Shown: positions 42,383-54,062 of the stretch, in pieces
Position numbering within the stretch: the first letter of the stretch is position 1
Layout: the number at the start of each line of letters is the position of its first letter
DNA from: Thereva unica
Taxonomy: Eukaryota; Arthropoda; Insecta; Diptera; Therevidae
Reading direction: 5' to 3'
DNA: 64,000 bases
Assembly: GCA_949987705.1 (NCBI GenBank)
Contig: OX465283.1
Coordinates: forward strand, 158,115,850-158,179,849
The notes under the pieces: generated by a model
Database searches by the model: none
Seen by the model: the letters and a program-made list of their open reading frames with translations, nothing else
Told to the model about the DNA's origin: nothing
Program-made: the position numbers and the translations under genes

Positions 42383-42905
42383 TCATTCTTGGCAGTAGCT
42401 AATCGAGAAATTCATTTTCGGACAGAGGCGTACTAATCCAGTGGCTGCAGGTGGCAAGGTGTTCCGTCTTGTTGAACATAGAGGTTCGTCAGACGCATTT
42501 TCGGACACCCAAAGTGCACCAACATCCAACAATAACATGCGCCATCGACGGTTTTTCCAACTTTGAAGAAAAAATGGTCCGATGATGGTTTTTGAGCACA
42601 CTCCGCCCCATTACAGCGACTTTCTCGTCATGCAGTGATGTTTCGTGAATGACGTGTGGATTCTCGGCTCCCCAAATTCGACAGTTTTGTTTATTTACTC
42701 CGCCAGAGAGTGTAAAATGGGCCTGGTCCATCATCAAAATTTTATCATCATACGATAAGCACTCACAGTTTTCACAATTGAACGATTGTTTTCAATGTAT
42801 AGTAATACAATTTCAGCGCATTCTTTCGGTGTGTATTGACATAATAGCGAAAATGGTACAGAAAGACGTTTCAGAATCGTGTACATTTGTGGAAATCGGA
42901 TAAAA
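42383..42905 (-). mobile_element. Mariner-like transposase with internal deletion
   Basis: From high to low coordinate: an N-terminal HTH start, YTPKECAEIVLLYIENNR with SIVKTVSAYR (42,840-42,755). It is followed directly, in a shifted frame, by the first catalytic block DQAHFTLSGGVNKQNCRIWG (42,730-42,675), then ENPHVIHETSLHDEKV, and finally QQDGTPCH (near 42,465), the block with the second catalytic aspartate. The second HTH and linker, normally about 100 residues, are deleted between the first two blocks. The third acid region is missing. One of three related fragments in the window. Confidence 0.75.
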
Positions 42906-43179
42906 TATGCCAGAGTTATTCAATGTTGAAATACCGAAGGTCTAGATGGCGCACCCTGTACGTTTCGAATTGAATATGACCCGATCTAAAGATTTTACAG
43001 TGTCTTTCAATCTAAATAGATAAACAAATCTATTATTTTTAATACAGTTCATCATCCAAGAAAATTTTTTTAAAATGCGTTCAGGTTATGTTATCCAAAA
43101 CAATCGCCGGATTTTGTACCTGGCGGCACTGAATAAGCTTTCCAAATTCTAGATTTACTTTTGCCTACCAGATGTGAGC

Positions 43180-43580
43180 TCAAGGTCTCCTCGGGATAGC
43201 CGCAGCTGGGATTAGCTTGAGACCCATGCTTTCACATGCCTCGCAGATCTTAATGAAGCATTCGTCTAGGAAGTCCCTTGAGGCCTGGTCTTCACATCTG
43301 ATTATCCTGAACACTCTGATTACCTCCGAGGAATCACAGCAGGGCATTGTACCTCCCTTGAGTGGATGTGGTCCAACCACTATCTCCGATAGTTAAGCTT
43401 CCACCTCCACCCAAGTTTCCAGGCTGATGCGAGCCCCGAAGCCCTCTTGTCCATCAAAGCTACTTGCAGGTGATCTCTGACCACCTCGCCCAAGCAGCCT
43501 TTCTGGGCCAGGCTGTGATATACCTGTCATTGCTGTATTTCCTGCAGCAGGCTTTTCTTCGAGGGACATTTTGGTCTTTT
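43180..43580 (-). mobile_element. LINE ORF1-like fragment (DUF4780-like)
   Basis: A minus-strand frame with one stop runs from MSLEEKPAAGNTAMTG (43,570) through GPERLLGRGGQRSP and WVEVEA, a stop, then LSEIVVGP, FRIIRCEDQASRDFLDECF and GLKLIPAAAIPRRP before a stop. The K/R-I-I-R-C-E-D-x-x-S helix and the L-x-L-I-P-A-x-x-I-P-R-R-P strand fit DUF4780-type LINE ORF1 domains. Relative of 18.7-19.3 kb but a different part of the domain. Confidence 0.45.
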
Positions 43581-44597
43581 GGGTTCTGGCTTGGTCTTCT
43601 ATTTACGAGAGGATCGAGGTCTTTTCTCTACCTCCCGTGACTCGGGATTGTTGATTAGAATTAGTGCCAGTCGTTTATTGTAACTCGCAACAATTGACTA
43701 GAACTTTATTTTGTCCGGCTGGTCTCGCTCATGCACCTGTTCTGGCCTTCTCATTCTTAGCAATCTTACCAAGAATGAAAAGGGCTCTCTAGTAATGGCC
43801 CTGGTTCCACCTGACCTGTGCTTTACAGTATTACCGTCTCCAGGCTGGTCTTTTCTTTCGATGAGGTTGAAGGTGGAATTTGTGCATGTGTACTTTTGCT
43901 GGTATTTGCTGCACAACTCGCGATTGCAATCATTTTGTGTTTTTTTGTCTTCCGTAAAGATGCCACCAATGCGAAATTTGAGTCCATTCTGCCAGAGCTG
44001 CTTACCAGCATAAGGTACTTACGCACTCCGACCTTGTCCGGGTATAGGAGGGAATCGTTTGCGACCACCATTCTTTAACTACTAGCTGGCCAGCCATTGG
44101 CACGTTAAACACCTTGGCTTAGAAGTAGTGCAAAGAGTAAAAGGAAAAAGCGGAGGAAGGGGTGTTCTTGACTTTGTCTTAGGGTGCCATTCCGAATAAG
44201 GCGGCAGATTGCAAACAAACCCATGTTCAACGCCTCGACAAAAGCTTGCAATCACTTCAAAAATAAAAGAATCATAAACAATCAATCATTTTCAAAACAC
44301 TTATACCGCGGCGACAGAACTGGTTTTCGACCAGTGATGCTGCCGAAACGTGGCGCGATGTGGCGTTGTGTTCCGAATGCCATCCTTATAAAATCGTGCA
44401 AACTAGTAGTGTCGCCTACCATTTTACATTGAGGTTTGCAGTCGGCAGTTTGAGGTCTGCAGTCTGCCGCCTTGCTTGGAATTGCACCTTTAGCCTCTGG
44501 TTAGCATGGGTGAGCTCTCATGTACTCTCTTAGGTGTATGCTTTAAAGAAAGAGTGATCCTGATGGAAGTCCTGCATACCCTGCTTCCGCACGAGAT
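43581..44597. other. Stretch without recognised gene
   Basis: Frames on both strands at 43,698-44,432 share no known domain. The minus frame upstream of the ORF1-like fragment might be its continuation, but no motif supports this. Confidence 0.3.
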
Positions 44598-44746
44598 TAT
44601 ACACGACACGGCAAGAGTCGGCTGCAAAGGTGGTTTATGTAGAAGAGGATGAGAGAGGACGATGCAATGGACACAATTTCTATCGCCTTCTCTCATACTC
44701 TTCTCCATAAACCACTTTTGCAGCCGACTCTTCTCGTGTCGTATGT
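44598..44746. mobile_element. Hairpin MITE
   Basis: The left arm, from ACACGACACGGCAAGAGTCG through GGTTTATGTAGAAGAGGATG, is the inverse of the right arm, from CATACTCTTCTCCATAAACC to CGACTCTTCTCGTGTCGT. The arms are about 60 bases, with under ten mismatches, around a loop of about 27 bases (44,659-44,685). Non-coding, and no clear target duplication was read. Confidence 0.75.
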
Positions 44747-47599
44747 ACGTTCGGGCGGAAACACCCATAAAATATACGCCGGGTAAACGGATGGTTCGAT
44801 ATCCTTCTTTGAACAGTTTTTGAGTCCTAGAAGTACCGCAGGGAAGCCGTTGAATTGGAAGACATAGAACCACGTCTACGAAAACCCTATTAGCATAAGT
44901 ATGTAAGTAAGCACTACCACATGTAAGACGTGAATCCAATTGTCAGTTTCGTGACATTTCATCTCTGATTTCAATGATTTTTGCCAGAGCTCAACAAGCC
45001 CCGTCGCAAAATCGGTGCGTCCAATTGGGTTCTTCATGGTCTCTTGTGTAGTAATGGTCTCTCATTGGTTATTGTTGATGGTGTGCCAAATCGAGCGATC
45101 TAGGTGGTAAAAACAGTGACGACCATTCTAGTGATTGTGATGTCTTTGTTCGGCGTTGCCTCAGACCATCTCGTAAATTGGTCGATCATTGTGAGGCAGT
45201 AATGGAATCTACGAAATTGGAGCATTGGTCATTGATGTCAATGTGATTATGATTGAATCTTTCGTCTGCCACGTCGATACATTTCGGTGGCCAGTTTGTT
45301 TGTCGACTAATTTTCGCCGGCTGATAAGTCAAACAGTGTTCGTGCCCATTCCGTAATAACCATAATTTTTTGGACAACGTGGAACCATTCAAAGATAGTT
45401 TGGGATTGCCTGGAAATTGCGAAAATGTCCAAATTTGTAAGAACGAAAGATCCACTGATTGGACATTTTGCTCGGCCAATTTCAGCTTTTATAGCCCAAA
45501 GCCTAAGCCCGTTGATTTTTTGTTGATATTGCACAGCTGATAAGATTACCGCGCTGAATTATTGCTGGCCAATAAAGCCATAACGAAACGCTTTTGTGCA
45601 TTTCCCAAAAGATTGATTCGCGATTTGCCAGTGTATATTTTCGCAGCCTTCGCGGGCCGCGAGTGCGCACATAATTAAACTAATTGAATTCAGAAATTAA
45701 GTGCAGTTTGTCTTGCCAAAGCTGCTCGTGTTTTGCCATTATCGCTGCATTTCGCCTGGCCATGGGAATGCAGTGCTGATTGCATTTTCGACTCTAGCAC
45801 ACACCACCCCAGCCCGCCGCACACACACACACTGGCGCGGCCGAGGCGGATTTTTGCAATTGAGCAGCAGACCCAAAGTTCAAATATTCCCAATGAGAAA
45901 TGGTCGCCTAAAACAAAAACGAAAAAGTGCCGCAATTATCTGTAATTACGTCATTGCATTTTCTAATTTTCAACTTGTGTTTTTTTCGCGCTGCAGCCGA
46001 ATAAAATACCGCGCGAGCTTTTGTGGTCGCTGCAGGCTGATAGTCATGGCCTGTTGCACTCGCCGCTTCTGGGGCGCGGCGGGGAGCGGGGGCGGCCCGG
46101 GCCGCTTTCCACTAATAAAATAGTCAAATTCGAAGCCCCTTGGCACCAGCCGCGATGTTATCGCCGGGCGAAAAAATGCACTAATTCAGATGTGTGGTCG
46201 GCAGCTTTCGGCTACGCGAGTACTGGCGGGCGGCGGGCGGTGCGGGCGTTCCTGCGAGGGGTGCTGCAAGCTGCAAATCAAATCGGACAAATGTAAGTCG
46301 CATGCAGCCGAGCATACAAAACAGACGCGATGCATTTTTTCGGGGGAAAAGGAAAAAAGTGCACTGCACACTGGATAGGTGCACTGCGAGCTTCTGGCTG
46401 TCGCACGCGCGCGGGTGTGTGTGTTCCGCTGTCATGCTTATGATGTCGCTCTCATGTGTTCCCTCGCGCTCAAATTAAGTTTTTTATGTGTTGTTTCACA
46501 TTTTGATCAATTTTTTTTTTGCCTGCCTGCCTTCCATTGCTGCGTTTTATAACTGGTGCGTACATGCACTGAATGCACTATGCGCCTAGCTCTGAGTGTG
46601 CGGCTTGGCATTGGACGGGGCTCGCTGTGTGAGCGTGCTTTGGGTTTCCTTGATATATTTTCGTGATAAATTTTCCAGTTTGAGTCAAATTCAGTGGCGC
46701 TGCCCGCGCCCCCCAGCCCCCCTTCCGCACCGATTCTCATGGCCGTTCAACTCAAATAATTTTCATGAAAACCGATTTAGGTCGGCCATTTTGCTAGTTT
46801 CGGGTTTAGTGTATGACTTACGAGCGATTTTTTATGCGTTTTATCGGGGCGAAGAAGAAGAAGACGCGCAAAGACACTGTTTGCCAAAGTCAATTGCCGA
46901 TAATTGGATTTTGTGAGTCGCAGAATGACGAATTATTTTCAGCAGGGTTCGATCGATAAGTATTGGTGAAGCTTTTGGGAGTAATTAGCTTAAAAGGAAA
47001 TATTTCGTCGTTTTTTCAAATTGCAACTCCACACTGGCGTGTAAACAAATTTACTCGTTAAAAATCTTATGATGACATGCCTTTTGGGTGGTTTTTTTGT
47101 GTAATTGTAGATGGAGTTTGTTGCAACAACACAACACAACACTTTTGGAATTGTCCTTCATCGAGTGGATTTAACCCGGATTTGATATCTGCGGCGTGAA
47201 TTGTGGCATATTTAGAGTTTTGGTTACAAGGAAACTCTGTTGCAGCTTTTATCAGTTGCCGAATTGTATCGCCTCTGGGTTAGTATTTCAGCAAAATCTT
47301 ATTTCGTTGCATGACGAAATTCTGTTTTAGTTTTCATAAATATTAAAGGGGATTTTGTGGGGAAGAACACGAAACTGAACGAAATTATATAGAAATGTCT
47401 ATGGGGAATGATTTTGTTATGCGGTCACTGTCTTGATAAAGATGTTCAGTTTCTTCGCAAATTTCATTTTTTTGTAGATATATAAAAATTAGGAAGAATT
47501 TGCATAGTATTGGTCGATTCATGTTGTTCAAAAATGAAGACAACAACAATTTTATCGGCTATTCTTTATTATTACACAAAAGAACCATTCTTTGCATTT
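44747..47599. other. Transposon-free block with GC-rich core
   Basis: 44,750-45,560 is ordinary sequence without motif. 45,650-46,760 is GC-richer, peaking at 46,060-46,110 (GGCGCGGCGGGGAGCGGGGG), with CACACACACAC at 45,820, GTGCACTGCACACTGG near 46,360 and AT-rich homeodomain-like words (CATAATTAAACTAATTG at 45,669). Overlapping frames open on both strands because stops are rare. None has a known domain. Best read as candidate promoter/enhancer or untranslated exon sequence of a host gene. 46,920-47,560 is AT-rich and featureless. Confidence 0.35.
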
Positions 47600-47604
47600 A
47601 GTTT

Positions 47605-47780
47605 TTAATTTATCGCATGGTCCATTCTGAAATTCCATTTTTTGATGACGCGTTCGAGCCTGTCAAATATTATGTAGCCAATGACACAAGTAATGTTGGC
47701 TTCCAAGTCCTCAATCGCAGCCGGCTTATCCAAGTAGACTTTAGACTTTACGTAGTCCGTCGTCCGTAGTAATGTGGGAT
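47605..47780 (-). mobile_element. Mariner-like transposase C-terminal fragment
   Basis: The minus strand reads DYVKSKVYLDKPAAIEDLEA, NITCVIGYI and LERVIKKWNFRMDHA, the segment after the third catalytic acid in the same mariner type as at 42.4 kb (G-Y-V-K-S-K-V-Y ... L-x-x-V-I-x-x-W-x-x-R-M). The catalytic blocks are absent. The continuity from 47,780 to 47,835 is unrelated text. Confidence 0.7.
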
Positions 47781-48169
47781 GGTGGGTACTAGTACCCATC
47801 CAGAAAATACCGATCCGGAAATTGAGAGTAACCAAACGTACGACAAGACCTTTTCAATTTCAATTTGTACCATTATTGAATAGCTCACTTCAAGTTTTAC
47901 TATAATCTATTTACATAAAATCCAGTATTCCTAGAAAATACGTCCCAATAATGACCGTGATTTTTATCCCCTATTCCAAAATTGTGATTAGTCATAAGTC
48001 ACAAGCTTATGAACTTCTTATTTTGGTTCTTCTATCATTGTTGACGACAGAAGTTAGGTCTACTTCATTTCTACTTCGCTTCTACGTTACTTTTTATTTA
48101 GTATAGACCTTCAAGTTGGGAGTCATTCATCACAAACTTGTGATTGCGTTGTGACTGCCTTTAGAGTAC

Positions 48170-49090
48170 GATGGCTAATTCCTGCCGGGTTAACTTCGTA
48201 CACACAACCTTCCATAATAAGCGAAGATTTCCTCTGCGTTATCATGAGTGCCTAGGCAAGCCGGGCTGTTGTCATTGTGCTCGCAACGATGGAGGTAATT
48301 CTTATATTCTTTTATGTCTACTCAAGAGCTGCGTGAGGTCGTAATTTGCTTCTCCACCCTCCCTTGTAACTTCCTCTTAACGTTTGGAATAATTCTGTGG
48401 GTCCATCGACCCTTAAGGGGTCTTTACACATTTATGCAATCATCAATCAATTCCATCAGTTATGACTGATTACATCAGTAATCACCTTAGACGGTAGGTT
48501 TTCCGTCAGTCATAGCAGTAACTGTGGCAAAACTGATAGCAAAACCTATCGTCTAATGGGCTCCTAACAGACTTGTCCAACTTCCCTTGTCATTCCGTTA
48601 CAGACTCGCTGTGTCGCCGCTCTGTATTTGGCTCCCCTCTAACATACTCTGGATCATAAAGACGCATGCTTCCTCTCGCCAGTATGTCTACAATGTTGCA
48701 TATGGTCCTGTATGGCGCTTAGTTTGTATACGGGCCTCCATTTTTGCTGTTAACCGAGCTGTTCAATGGTGCCGCTCAGATATATTATGGCGGGCTGTGA
48801 CTGAATGATCTGTTCCCATACGTGGATCCTTACTGATATTAGTTTTCTCCGTAGGTACAACTTCAGTTTTGTGCTCAGTAACCGTCACACCTCCGCTTTC
48901 AAGCCGCGATTTAATGTCCCAGATGACTTGGTTTCCTCGTAATTCCATGTCATGCAGGCGTCGTCCTACGAGCACTACCCCATGTCATCCGTGACCGTGA
49001 TCCTGATCACACATTATTAAACTCCACAAGGGAGGGCCGAGAATGGATCCCTGTTGAAATCCGCATGTTGTTCGATTCACAATGAAGTGG
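48170..49090 (-). mobile_element. R1-like LINE, RT to C-terminal zinc region, interrupted
   Basis: From high to low coordinate: motif B, CGFQQGSILGPPLW (49,070), a degraded motif C region, then DMELRGNQVIWDIKSRLESG and GVTVTEHKTEVVPTEKTN (48,940-48,860). In R1-type LINEs this is L-E-S-x-G-L-x-L-A-E-H-K-T-E. Then comes TYWREEACVFMIQSMLEG (48,690), the segment with the T-V-S-x-E-A-x-C-V-I-x-G-M core. After an insertion at about 48,425-48,560 follow GGEANYDLTQLLS and, in another frame, YLHRCEHNDNSPACLG (48,300), the C-terminal cysteine-histidine region. Several frameshifts. No YADD box intact. Confidence 0.75.
48425..48560. mobile_element. Hairpin insertion inside the R1-like LINE
   Basis: TTAGACGGTAGGTTTTCCGT and its inverse-like partner AGCAAAACCTATCGTCTAA form a hairpin, with CGTCAGT and AACTGAT also pairing nearby. 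Repeated ATCA/TGATT words lie on the left. It separates R1-like coding text at 48,565-48,800 from that at 48,180-48,420, so it most likely inserted into the LINE. Ends not resolved. Confidence 0.45.
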
Positions 49091-49439
49091 TCTGCCTATG
49101 TGTCTTTTTAGGTAAAATTCCAAATGCCATTTTCGGAAGGGGGCTGTGTTTGTGTGACTACCCCCACCCAGGCCCAACACGATCCGCCGGCACTGCCCCG
49201 AGGAAAGAGAGGGGTGATTTCGACAGGGATGGATCCGGAAGTTTGTCTTTGACGAGGTTGAACCCATGCATATAAATAAATATGACAGAGCAAAACCCAA
49301 AGCACGAAATGGATATAAATTTCGATCAAACATTCCAATTCCCTAGAGTCTAATTTCGACCTCGGAGGTATTCAGTTGTATAATGTCTTATCCTGATATA
49401 TATGTAGGTTCTGTCAGGATGGACTTTCCCCTTTCTGTA

Positions 49440-49700
49440 TAATCCTGGGAATTTTATGGACCAATTAAGCTGCCGAGGGGCGGAGTGCAATGGGAAAGTT
49501 ACGCTTTCGGAAACTCTTTCCTAACAGACCGAAGGCAGGGCTTCAGAAACCCTGAAAGCCCTAGTTGGTCGGGATCACCATGGCAGTTAAATGTTGTTCA
49601 ACGAGACCCTGCTGGAACAGTCAAATCTAAGCGTCAAGCCACTGGGCAGACTGCCAAACCGGTACCTATAGAATCAAACCAGTTACAGTTGATTCCTTGT
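49440..49700. mobile_element. LINE leader-like repeat, relative of 9.0 kb
   Basis: Shares TTTATGGACCAATTAAGCTG and GTTGTTCAAC, with matching spacing and intermediate words, with 9,010-9,230. A plus-strand frame at 49,485-49,715 has no known domain. Probably non-coding leader of a LINE. Confidence 0.45.
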
Positions 49701-50023
49701 CGTATAGTGAGATGACAAAGGGAGAAACTGCTTGGAGTTCATCAGATCGGAGAATCTATAACGTTTGTTATGTTTCATCAGAGTACGATTGTTAAGGTGC
49801 TCTTTGAGTCCATTACTGCGGCCTGGCAAGAATAACGTGGCCATTAAAAGGGTCCTTCCAAGGTGTTTTATAACAGCCTATGCTTGCGAGTCAATGACCT
49901 ACCATCTCTACTTTCTCGTTATCTAATTCACAAGCTACATAACTTTACCGGAAGGCGGGCAGCACTCTACTCCTGTCTCTTGGTTCTGTGGGTCTCTAGC
50001 CTAAGAAAAGAACCACCTCTTTC

Positions 50024-50520
50024 TTAATTCTCATTATCCCCGCTTGAACAACTTCCCATTGCATTTCTTTGCCTCTTTCTTTGAACTGCATATTGCTTAA
50101 GATTGTTGCAGATGGTTTTCAGCGTCTCTTCCATCATTCGCCACAATCTTCCGACCGAATTGTCTGGTGTCTTATATTCCTCAAACCTGCTTCGCTTGTC
50201 CGATGTAATATGGTGTGCACAGTACCTATGCGTATAACCACTTTCGTGATAAGGAGGCGTCGTCTTGACCTGCCCTATGTTAGGCAGCATCCTCGCAAGT
50301 GCTGCGCTAATGACGAAAGCTTTTTCCGCCAAATGCAGCCTGAAGTTGAGCTTGCGGTCAATCTTCACTCCCAAATACCTAAGTACCTGGACGTGTTTGG
50401 AACGGACTATCTGGTCACCCCTACTTTTGCCGCTTTTTTCTGCTTGTTGATTATCACTGCTTTCATTTTATGTTTAGGGATTTGTTTCATGCGGCATGGT
50501 CAAGCTCGGGATAACCCTTT
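50024..50520 (-). mobile_element. LINE reverse transcriptase thumb and connection fragment
   Basis: The minus strand reads KMKAVIINKQKKAAKVGVTR, then YLGVKIDRKLNFRLHLAEKA and FVISAALARMLPNIGQVK, the hallmark Y-L-G-V-x-I-D-x-x-L-N-F-x-x-H-L and L-A-R-L-M-P-N-I-G-G segments of R1/I-type RTs. C-terminal to this, RYCAHHITSDKRSRFEE is degraded. Motifs A-C are absent. Not contiguous with the R1-like piece ending at 49,090. Confidence 0.75.
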
Positions 50521-51059
50521 GGACCACTAGTCCGTTATGTCGTTCAACTCATGTCTAGTAGTAAGCTTCACCTGAAAATAGAAAAAGAATATGCAAGGTT
50601 AAGGGTAGTCTGGTGGATGCATGAAGAGGAGGCAGTGAGCCTCGTGCTTGCACTGTTCGATGTTATATGAGTTCATTTTTTTAGCAGTCGGGTGAGTCAC
50701 CACTGTCAGGACTAGCGGCAGACGTCTTGTTGGAGTGTTTTGGCTCCTTAAACTAGTGAATCCCGCTAATCAGCCGACAAACTCAATACCAGACTACCAA
50801 ATGAACATGGAGGGGCACCGACCGCTAGGTGAAGACCCGACTTAGGCGGAAATTTGGTATCCTATTATTAACCGGTTAAGCCGGCGGGATGCCTTATTAG
50901 GTCGCTAGTTGGTTCATTTTTTGAAAGTCATAAACGCGCCACTAGCACGCATAGCGAACAAAAGCGCCTACAGGGATAAAAATCTCAAAATGCTCCTGGC
51001 AAAAGGTATGCACGTCTCTGTTATAGATATGAATGTATTCGTAATCGAGCATTGCAAAC

Positions 51060-51150
51060 GCTAGTGTCGTTTTACGAAATGGTCCCCCAACTAAGTACTA
51101 TTCATGTCCAATGCTGCTTGACCAGTGCAATCGATACAATATGGTAAAGC
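51060..51150 (-). mobile_element. 5S rRNA-derived short repeat
   Basis: The minus strand gives AAGCAGCATTGGACATGAAT, TAGTACTTAGTTGGGGGACC, ATTTCGTAAAACGACACTAG, following 5S from AAGCAGCGTCG through the C-box to the 3' end. AAGCAGC and GTACTTAG..GGGGGACC are intact. The 5' third of 5S is poorly conserved here. A repeat body continues to about 50,930. Confidence 0.75.
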
Positions 51151-53059
51151 CCTAATTTTGATCCGTTTAGTCTAAAAGTGTGACTATATCATGCTTCGTT
51201 TGGACTATTCCGTTCGTGCCTGTAGCGGACTGCATTTGGAAAAGTATAATTTTTACTCAGGCATACCGTGCCTGTTTCATGCTAAGTACGGTCGAGGGGT
51301 AAAATTTTTATCCAAACTCATAAAAGTTTGTTTATATCCTAAAACGCAAATTAGAGCTTTTTTATCGCACAGAAATTGGGTTTTGCCAATACGGTCTGAC
51401 CTGCAATTAAGAGGTATAGACCGAGCGAGTTTCCGCAGTACCTTTGTACCCAGTTGCTCACCACAAAAAAGGTTCATCACCATCATCTTCTGGAGAACCC
51501 TCATCCAAAACAGACCTCTTCTTGTATCTTTTGAAAATGCTATGAAACTAGCCCGAATATCAACTCTGGCGGCGGCCACTTGAACGATATTATCTTCACA
51601 AATTCATGGGAAAAATGCAAATGTTTAAACAAACGTAATCAATAAACAGAACCAATTCTTTTTATTTTTAAGTGATGACATTTGAGCTGTTTTGTATATG
51701 GCGGTCGTTGTCTTTTTAATCTTGTAAATAGTGGCAAATCCAGATGAATACTTCTTTTGATGGAATTGATCGAAATCTTAGTAAACAACGGAGTTATCTC
51801 AATTGGAAATCGTATGGAAATGAAAATACATCCATCTTGAAGTGCTTTTTAAAGTATGGATAATTCTGAAGAGATTTTTTGAAACGTAGAATCGCGCCCA
51901 CCTTTAAATCCCCCCAGGCCTTTAAGACTGCAGATTGCGAATATAAAAAACTGAACAAACTAGGAAACAACGAGTAAAAATGTTTTTGAAATTTATCCAG
52001 CATTTTTATTTTTCTAATTTTAAAATTAAAACTCGTAATTTAAATCCAACACGCGCCGAGCCACTTTAGAATTTCATTGAAACGATTAAACGTTTCGGAT
52101 GAGTCATTCCGTGGCTGCACTATCAATATCAGACCGTTTCCTGAAATGTGGCTTATCGCGAAAGACAGTTGTTTTCAGTTAGTTTCGGTTATTACATAAC
52201 TCGAACAAAAAAAATCATTGCAACTCCATTGCCAATAGTTCGTCTCCTTATAGAATGGTCGATCCACTCGTACTCCCGGAGTCCAGATATCATTTCGAGA
52301 ATCGCCACCATCTTCCCCGGGTTTTGCATAAACAAATTCGCTGCTCGAAAACACATCGAATAAAATATTTATCAATTTGAAGCAGCACTAATAATGCCAG
52401 AATCAGATGACCGAGAAATCTTATGTGGCGAATGAGAGATAAGTTTGCATACATAAAGTGCTGCCGGGCAATCTGATGCACTTTCACACTGCCCCGGCAA
52501 GTAGTGCCCGTGAGTGTCTTACGACATAGAGACGTCGTAGTCGTGTATAAATCTATTCCAGAGTGGAGCTCAGGTGCAAGTAGTACCTAGTTATTATTGT
52601 TATTACTATTGAAACATCAATGAACCGGTTTGTTTACCTTGGTTTCTCGTTTCTGAACTGAAGTTCATTCATAAAGCCCAAGACACGGCGTGCACTGTGT
52701 GCACCTTCATGAAAGCGCTTTCGTTGCAAACACTCGTATATATGTAGATTAGCACACCGAGCTGCAGTCGGCAGCGCAGTGGTGACGAGCTGATGTAACA
52801 AATCAAAGCCGCACTATTTTTCCGGGATTTGTGTTTTTTTTTTATAATTTATAAGCAAGTTGTCCTTTGTGCTGCACTGCTGCTGCTGCTGCTGCTGATA
52901 GCGATTGTAACGGGCAGCAGCCGAGATATTCGAAAATAATTATTTTCAAAACAAAACTTAATTGAAAAGTTTAATCGGGAAATAAATATGCTTGGAAACC
53001 GGTCAAGGGGAAGTTTTTAGATTTGTTTTTACGAGTAATGTCTAAAAATATTCACAACG
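51151..53059. other. Stretch without recognised gene; (CTG)n near 52.88 kb
   Basis: Opposed frames at 51,191-51,583 (plus and minus) overlap fully and have no known domain. 52,870-52,895 is a CTGCTGCTGCTGCTGCTG run. A TATAAATC word lies at 52,548. 52,500-53,050 carries no mobile-element motif and resembles the other clean blocks. Confidence 0.35.
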
Positions 53060-53600
53060 GTTAGAAGCATTTTTCTTCGAGATTAAGCTGCACCCAATTC
53101 CTTGGAGCGAACACTTTAGCACCACACATTACTGCTTCGTCTTCTGAAAGTGGTCGTTTTTTCGAGTCGCCTCTCCGATTAGGTGGCCTTACTTCCGTAG
53201 GAGATCTAAGGAGATCTCCCAATGAAAGAGTGATCTCAACGCACTCCATCCCTGGGTTTACGGGCTCAGACTGCCCTCCTTGAAGAATAATCCCGAAAAC
53301 TCTCCTTCACTGGGACCACATTCGACACTTTCATGCATGGATCCAAAAATATCTAACTGGCCTTGTAGGTCGTCCTTTTGGAAGCTGTGGGAGCGCAGAA
53401 ATGTTTGGAGCGTTAAGAAGTGCTCTCTTCAAAAGTTTTTTTAAGGTATTTCTATATTGATACCAGAGAAAGGACGGTCGCCCATGGCAGAGCTCCGTAC
53501 ACCATTGGAAGGCTAATTCCAACCGAAGTTCGCCTGGTATCCGAAGTCCATCGTTAGTATTACATTCAACCAGTACCATTCATAACTTCAGCACGATTGT
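53060..53600 (-). pseudogene. Degenerate reading frame of unknown origin
   Basis: A minus-strand frame (53,249-53,061) reads MECVEITLSLGDLLRSPTEV, then NRRGDSKKRPLSEDEAVM. Upstream, in another frame, is QTFLRSHSFQKDDLQGQLDI and SMHESVECGPSEGEFSGLF. The text looks protein-like and charged, with at least one frameshift between. No family was recognised. The K-K-R-P-L-S-E-D-E style would suit a LINE ORF1 N-terminus, which is only a guess. Confidence 0.3.
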
Positions 53601-53944
53601 TTAAACATTAGGATTGCGGTTTTTATCGAGTTTAGATCCGCCGTATTCAGTCTGTTCCATGGACTTCAAGCAGGATGTGGCCTAAAGCCACGTACGATCG
53701 GTCTTGGAGTCAGTACTCCCTGCTTGTGTTGTGTTCGAGTCATATTTATGAGTACATAGACTTGGCTAGCTACAAACAACGCCCACAAAAAGTGCCATCA
53801 AAATTCTATTTTTTTGCTCGAAATTTTTTTCGCTTTCATTTTGGCGCTCCTTACCACTTGACGCCTAGAGCGACCGCGATACTAACTGTCAAATTAAAAA
53901 AATTAAAATTTTCTAATTAAATAGTGCAACATCTGCCAATATGG

Positions 53945-54062
53945 TGTCTAAACACCACTATAAAGCTGCGGTCTCCCCACTAAGTACAAACTACTTCCAA
54001 TGCTGCTTAACTTCCGTCATTGAACGAGATGGGGTCTACTGAATATGCTAAATGGTACCATT
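53945..54062 (-). mobile_element. 5S rRNA-derived short repeat, near full length
   Basis: The minus strand gives GCATATTCAGTAGACC, ATCTCGTTCAATGACGGAAG, TTAAGCAGCATTGGAAGTAG, TTTGTACTTAGTGGGGAGAC, CGCAGCTTTATAGTGGTG. Every block follows insect 5S rRNA in order (GAATACATCGG, CTCGTCCGATCACCGAAA, TTAAGCAGC, GTTAGTACTTAG, GGGGGACCGC, AACACCGC). One of the two best copies. It shares ACA(C)AATTGC(G/C)TGAAATA upstream with the 38.1 kb copy, so the unit extends beyond 5S. Confidence 0.8.

Noticed and set aside
44490..44939. 149-codon minus-strand frame
   Set aside because: It runs straight through the hairpin at 44,598-44,746, so much of it is translated inverted repeat. No domain.
51191..51583. 130-codon plus frame and 100-codon minus frame
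   Set aside because: They overlap completely on opposite strands, have no known motif, and at least one must be a shadow. Neither has supporting context.
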